NCBI RefSeq assembly: GCF_000341285.1
Contig: NW_005178469.1
Location: forward strand, 210,250 to 274,249
Origin: Galdieria sulphuraria
Taxonomy: Eukaryota; Rhodophyta; Bangiophyceae; Galdieriales; Galdieriaceae
DNA: 64,000 bases
Reading direction: 5' to 3'
This document shows positions 59,653 through 64,000 of the stretch, in pieces. The notes beneath the pieces are model-generated. The model made no database searches. It was not told where the DNA came from and saw nothing but the letters and a program-made list of their open reading frames with translations. Numbering within the stretch: position 1 is the first letter of the stretch; each line of letters begins with the position of its first letter. The translations under genes and the position numbers were made by a program.

Positions 59653-62600
59653 GTGCGTCAGTTAGCAGACTCTCAAAAGGCATCACAAAATAAGCAAGAG
59701 CATAAGATTAGGGTCCTATGAGTGTTTGTATTCTCCACAAAGTTTGTGAAACAATCTGAAGCTTTTTCTGAAGAAAAGTATTCATAACGTTCGTTTTCTT
59801 CGCGTAGTTGTAGGAGGAAAACAACAGGTTCCTTCTAGTCGTTCATTTTTTCGCAGAAAAAGTTCTTATTTGTGAACACTTCAGAAACTAGTACTGTAGT
59901 GAGTCTCTCCAACTCAATTTGAGTGATGCGGTGAAACTCAGATTGGAAGTTGTGATACCCAGAAAGACGACTATTGTCCCAAACGAAGTAGTCCTCTGGT
60001 TGGGTTTTCTTCCAAACCTGAAGAAACGAAGCGTTTTACTTCCTTCATATTATCTTGTTGTTTTCCAGGAAGTTATTAAGAAAGCTACCAGAAGGCCCTT
60101 GAGTAGATGCAATAGCCGCTTTTCAATTTTCTAAAACCTTTTCCTTCTCACTCACGACGATCACTTTTTTATGAGATATAGCTTGCTCGAAGGATTGGGT
60201 CTTTTAAGTTTTTTATCAAAACGAGCAGCATTTGGAATAGGGTGGAAAGTATGACAAGTCGTTTGTCTAGTTCTATCTGTCTATCCTGTTCAACAGTGGT
60301 AGGGACAAATATGAACGAATAGGGTAGGAATATTTCGAATTGTTTCTTGAAAGTTTGTAAAGAGAGAACCAGCATTTTTGCTAGGTTTTCCAGGAAACAA
60401 AGGTGGGTTGTATAGTTACCTTGAAAATTCAAGTTTTCTGGGTTGTCAAAACCGAGTTTCTCCCACAAAGTTGTTTGTATAATGTAACAATCGAATATTC
60501 GTTTTGCTCATTAGAACAAAATGGTTTCGTTATAGGACACTGCATCTTCCAAATTGTATGTTATTCTTGTAGTATGTTATTCACCTCGTTCACAATGCAA
60601 CTATAAATCTGGAATTGTCAAACGTAGACCATATTTCTGTCTACAACTCGGAGACATAAGAAATCTAAAAAATTTTTGGTCGAGATGTCTTTTAGACTTG
60701 CCAAAAACTGGTTTCTAGTGACTGTGAATATATCTGCTACACTGATGAAGAACAACTTCCACTGGTTTGCACTTCAATCAACGCCTTTGTTGGCCGAAGC
60801 TGAAAGGTTTATTTAGCTAAGGATTCTGCAAAGAGTGTTCTTTGAAGGATACTTTTGCGTTGGATTCTATATGTTTGCTGAGGTAATTTTTTATATCATT
60901 TCTACTAGAAAATTCCGGTTAGTTAAGCTATCTGAGTAGAACTTTTCAGAGACAACTTCAGAAAGAATTGGAATATCCAGGCACTTGACCAGTTTGGGGG
61001 CTTTCAAATTTACCTGTTAGTTTAGCACTCCGACCTTTCTGTTCATATCTTTCTTCCTTTTCGTCATATTTTAAAGAGCAAAGATCGAGCTGATACTAAG
61101 TAGTCGAACAACAAGTTGCATAATTTGGATCGTCAAGTACCCAGTAGATAGCCTACCTTTGGATAAAATTTGTCCCTTGTAAAGGATAGCTTTTTGAATA
61201 GTATTCCTATTATTAGCATATAGAAATTATAAAGTATTGACTCTGTATCAGTATAGTCAAAGGATGCACGTCCCTACAATACCAATATTTATGAATACAA
61301 ATAGAAAGGAGATAATATTATCCAGCAAAGATGACTTTTTTTCTGAAAATTTCCTCTAGGTAAAAGTTTTCGTTAACTCTGAAAGGCTACAAAAGGCATT
61401 TGAATTATCTGTTTGTATATCAGTTGATTGAAAGAAAACTTGTTCCATGCTTTCATCTTCTGCCTTCTGTTGATCAGAGAAACGAAAAAAGCTGATCCTC
61501 TAGTGGAGTTGTTATAGAAGGTGTTCAATTAGCCAATGTTGTATAGAGAACTTTCTGGTTCAACAGAGTTGCCGAATCACTTTACACCTTTTCCTCTTCC
61601 ACGCGAGTCAACTCCTCTAATCGTTGCCCCATAAAATATTCTAGACGCGTTGGTTACAGTCAAAGTACTTACATCTCAAAGATTGATTGTTTTGCTGACA
61701 TTGTTGACATTTCTCAAGTTGAACGTCAAGCTAGTCAAATGTTTGATTGAATAAGAGTGTCTCTTCTGTTTGCTTCAATAGATTGCGATCCGTATACAAG
61801 GACCAGAAAGATATCAAACAAGTTGTTGGCAAGGTTTCATTTTTCAAAGAGCTTCAAAAACGACTCAAAGTTTACAAGCAAACAACGTATCTAGTCCAAT
61901 TTCATCTCTTCTTGGGACCAAGCTCAATTATAGTGAACTTTTCACGACTGTTCTTTCTACAAGATGATGAAAGTGACAATCTTTTGAACATGGCTGGTTT
62001 TGACAAACACAAGTAAGATCGACAGAAACTTGCAAATTGAGGGTATGACACACAAGCACGGAACTTTTATAGCAGACAAAAGGCAGAAATGGAAACAAGA
62101 TAATGAAAGTGAATCTTGCTCTAGAAATATTACTAGAACAGAAAAAGGTATCACAAGTCATTGTTCAATTTGCGAGTTTGTTGTACTACTTTATCAACAT
62201 ACACTAGTAGCGTTTTACCCCAAAAAGTCAAAGATGTAAACAAGTATATCTACAAAACTCGGCATACTTACAAAGAGCGTAACCATATATGGGTAAAAAC
62301 CACGAGGAAAGATGATCATGCATTCAACATGTATGTATGTAAAGTCTATTCATTTTGAATCATTGCTACAACTCTGCAATATCGCAAATTGACACCAAAA
62401 ATAGCCTTCAAATGAAAAGATTTTAGTTTCAAATTATGTTCAAAGGCATCTCCGAAATATTTGAAAGATTGCACTAGTGTATTAACCGAATCATTCTCCT
62501 GCACACAAGTGCATATCATCAATATCCAATTTCTGTAAGAGTCAACAACTCCTGTTTCTCCTCTGAAAATACTTGCAGACATTAGTGACATTTGATATTG

Positions 62601-64000
62601 TGGATTCTGCTAAGAGAAAACTTATTTTCAAAAAAGTTCAATTCAGTCCAACTGAGTCTATTCTATCGAATCTCTTCTCGTTTTTCATCATAGCATTTGA
62701 ATCATAGTTGAATTGTCTCTTCCATATAGTCGACTATATAGTTGAGGTGTTTTTGAAGGTAAACCTGACTGTTTAGGTTTAAAGGTTTTCACTGCCTTCT
62801 CTTGAACTTTGTAGAAACCACAAATTGTGAACATATATAAGAAAGCAAACTATATAAAGTACAAAGCTGCTTTAGGGCATGGATAACTCCAAGGAAACTC
62901 TTATTTCTTCCAGTACGAAGAAAACAAAACTTTCAAAAACTCTGCAAATTCAAGGAAAGATTTGTTTAGCTCCACTTGTCTCCTACTTTTTTCCCACTCT
63001 CTCAAACATCAGCTCGTTGAATAAGTAAGTGAGTCATTGTATAAAAGGTATTCGCGTTAGACTTTAGGCAGAAGACTCTCGCGAAATATAACCTGACGGG
63101 TACGTTGGTGGAGGCTTCTCCTTAGATATTTGTAACAAGAATCAAAGACAACTCAAAGTTTTGTATAAACAAACTGTCTATAAATACAAGAAACGTTCAT
63201 TTCCATAAGGGACAAGTAAAACATAAAGAAGAAAAGATATAGTTTTATCCAAATTGCTCTAAAAAGAAGGAAAATGTCTCTTTTAACTTTGCATTATTCA
63301 GCAAAGTAAAATTGTGCAAAGTCAAATTGATATTGTGATTGTGATTATCCAAACCGGTAAAGGTCTTGTTCTTTTAAATATACTGGATAAATTTCGTCTC
63401 CTAGTGAAAAGAAAAGAATATAAACGTAGAAACAATGGAAAAATAAGAATCTTTCATCTCCTCTTGGCAAAGTGATAAAGAAACGTGAATCTTGAAATAT
63501 ATGTGCAAGGAGAAGCGAAAGCATCACCACTTTTGCCGTTGTTATACCAGTCAAAACTCTCAAAAAGTTCTTTAGATGGAGAACGAACCAATAGCCTTGA
63601 ATCGTTTGAGGTTCGATCCTACTTATCGTAGGTAGTTTATGTACGAATTTGTGTATAGACAAAAGTATTCCCAACCTTTGGTCAGTTTTTTATTATCGTC
63701 CTGTCCTCTGTATACTTTCCAATTCTAGAGTTGAATATACGATTTATTCTTCTTTGTAACTCGTAATCGAACAAAGATTGCTCCTTGAGCGTCATTTGCA
63801 TAGAAGGAAAGGTTCTGGTTCTCACATTGCAAGCCAAACAGAGTTAATGTCATTGAAATTAGAAAATGATCATTTTACACCTTTAAACAGTTTTCCTAAA
63901 TTTTGAGTGACCAACAAAGAAAGGTTCTCAGATCGAGAACGAGTCAAAAGCTGGGTGTAGCAAAACCCGTTCTTGATTTGTTATCAAAATAGGCTCACAA
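59653..64000. other. Gene-poor region, no supportable coding gene
   Basis: About 4.3 kb without a recognisable gene on either strand. Open frames are short (up to about 109 codons), several lack an ATG, none shows a family motif, and plus- and minus-strand frames overlap without preference. No tRNA, snRNA signature, tandem repeat array or transposon end was recognised. A frame at 61747-62016 with a basic stretch (KELQKRLKVYKQ) followed by a GTAAGATCG donor-like site is the best coding candidate, but weak. Confidence 0.45.

Noticed and set aside
59919-60468. Frames on both strands (71 and 99 codons) in the gene-poor region
   Set aside because: No ATG-led frame with homology; the opposite strands are equally open, as expected from AT-rich non-coding sequence.
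61747-62239. Two consecutive plus-strand frames that might be exons of one gene
   Set aside because: No recognisable domain, no ATG in good position, and overlapping minus-strand frames are of similar length.
62724-62739. Perfect 16-bp palindrome ATATAGTCGACTATAT
   Set aside because: A single short palindrome in AT-rich DNA, without flanking repeats or genes, is expected by chance.
63345-63674. Minus-strand frame of 109 codons, hydrophobic
   Set aside because: Starts with TTG, contains no family motif, and could be chance in AT-rich DNA.

Overview
This window is nuclear DNA of a compact, intron-rich eukaryote. It most likely comes from a red alga of the Cyanidiales, and a Galdieria-like species fits best. 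The reasons are: AT-rich, densely packed genes with mostly sub-100 bp spacers; GT-AG introns almost all about 38-54 nt long; plant-like versions of several genes (PfkB kinase, BTB/F5-8C protein, phosphomevalonate kinase, inositol-phosphate synthase, SppA protease); and two tRNA-Glu genes with an 18-nt intron in the D arm, a trait known from the cyanidialean Cyanidioschyzon. Species identity is inference.

Layout. 1-3000: a charged hypothetical protein and a divergent secretory coiled-coil/membrane gene. 3000-12000: the largest TFIIIC subunit (GTF3C1/TFC3 type), divergent NRDE2, and a small mitochondrial-like membrane protein. 12-21.5 kb: APC5, an alpha/beta hydrolase, PhzF, a PfkB sugar kinase, and an LSD1-type demethylase that carries an N-terminal ARID domain. 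21.6-31.9 kb: SCYL1-type pseudokinase, catalase, USP4/15-type deubiquitinase, NKAP, and a type II membrane protein resembling a glycosyltransferase. 32-41 kb: tRNA-Glu, SARNP/Tho1, phosphoglycerate dehydrogenase, a bacterial-type intronless formaldehyde dehydrogenase, a telobox Myb protein with telomere-like motifs in its own promoter, and myo-inositol-phosphate synthase. 41-50.5 kb: BTB-BACK-F5/8C protein, phosphomevalonate kinase, CK2 beta, a second glycosyltransferase-like paralogue, a membrane RING-H2 ligase and a Nudix hydrolase. 50.8-59 kb: tRNA-Phe, cytosolic CysRS, RAD18, the second tRNA-Glu, an SppA protease and a RAD6-type E2. 59-64 kb is gene-poor, with no gene I can support firmly.

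Themes. Ubiquitin functions are frequent (APC5, USP, BTB, RING-H2, RAD18, RAD6), and the RAD18/RAD6 partners lie 3 kb apart. Many neighbours are divergent with very short shared promoters (21-94 bp) or convergent with 11-76 bp between stops. Exon joins were made by eye from GT/AG signals, reading frame and family similarity, so exact exon borders are inferences unless stated.
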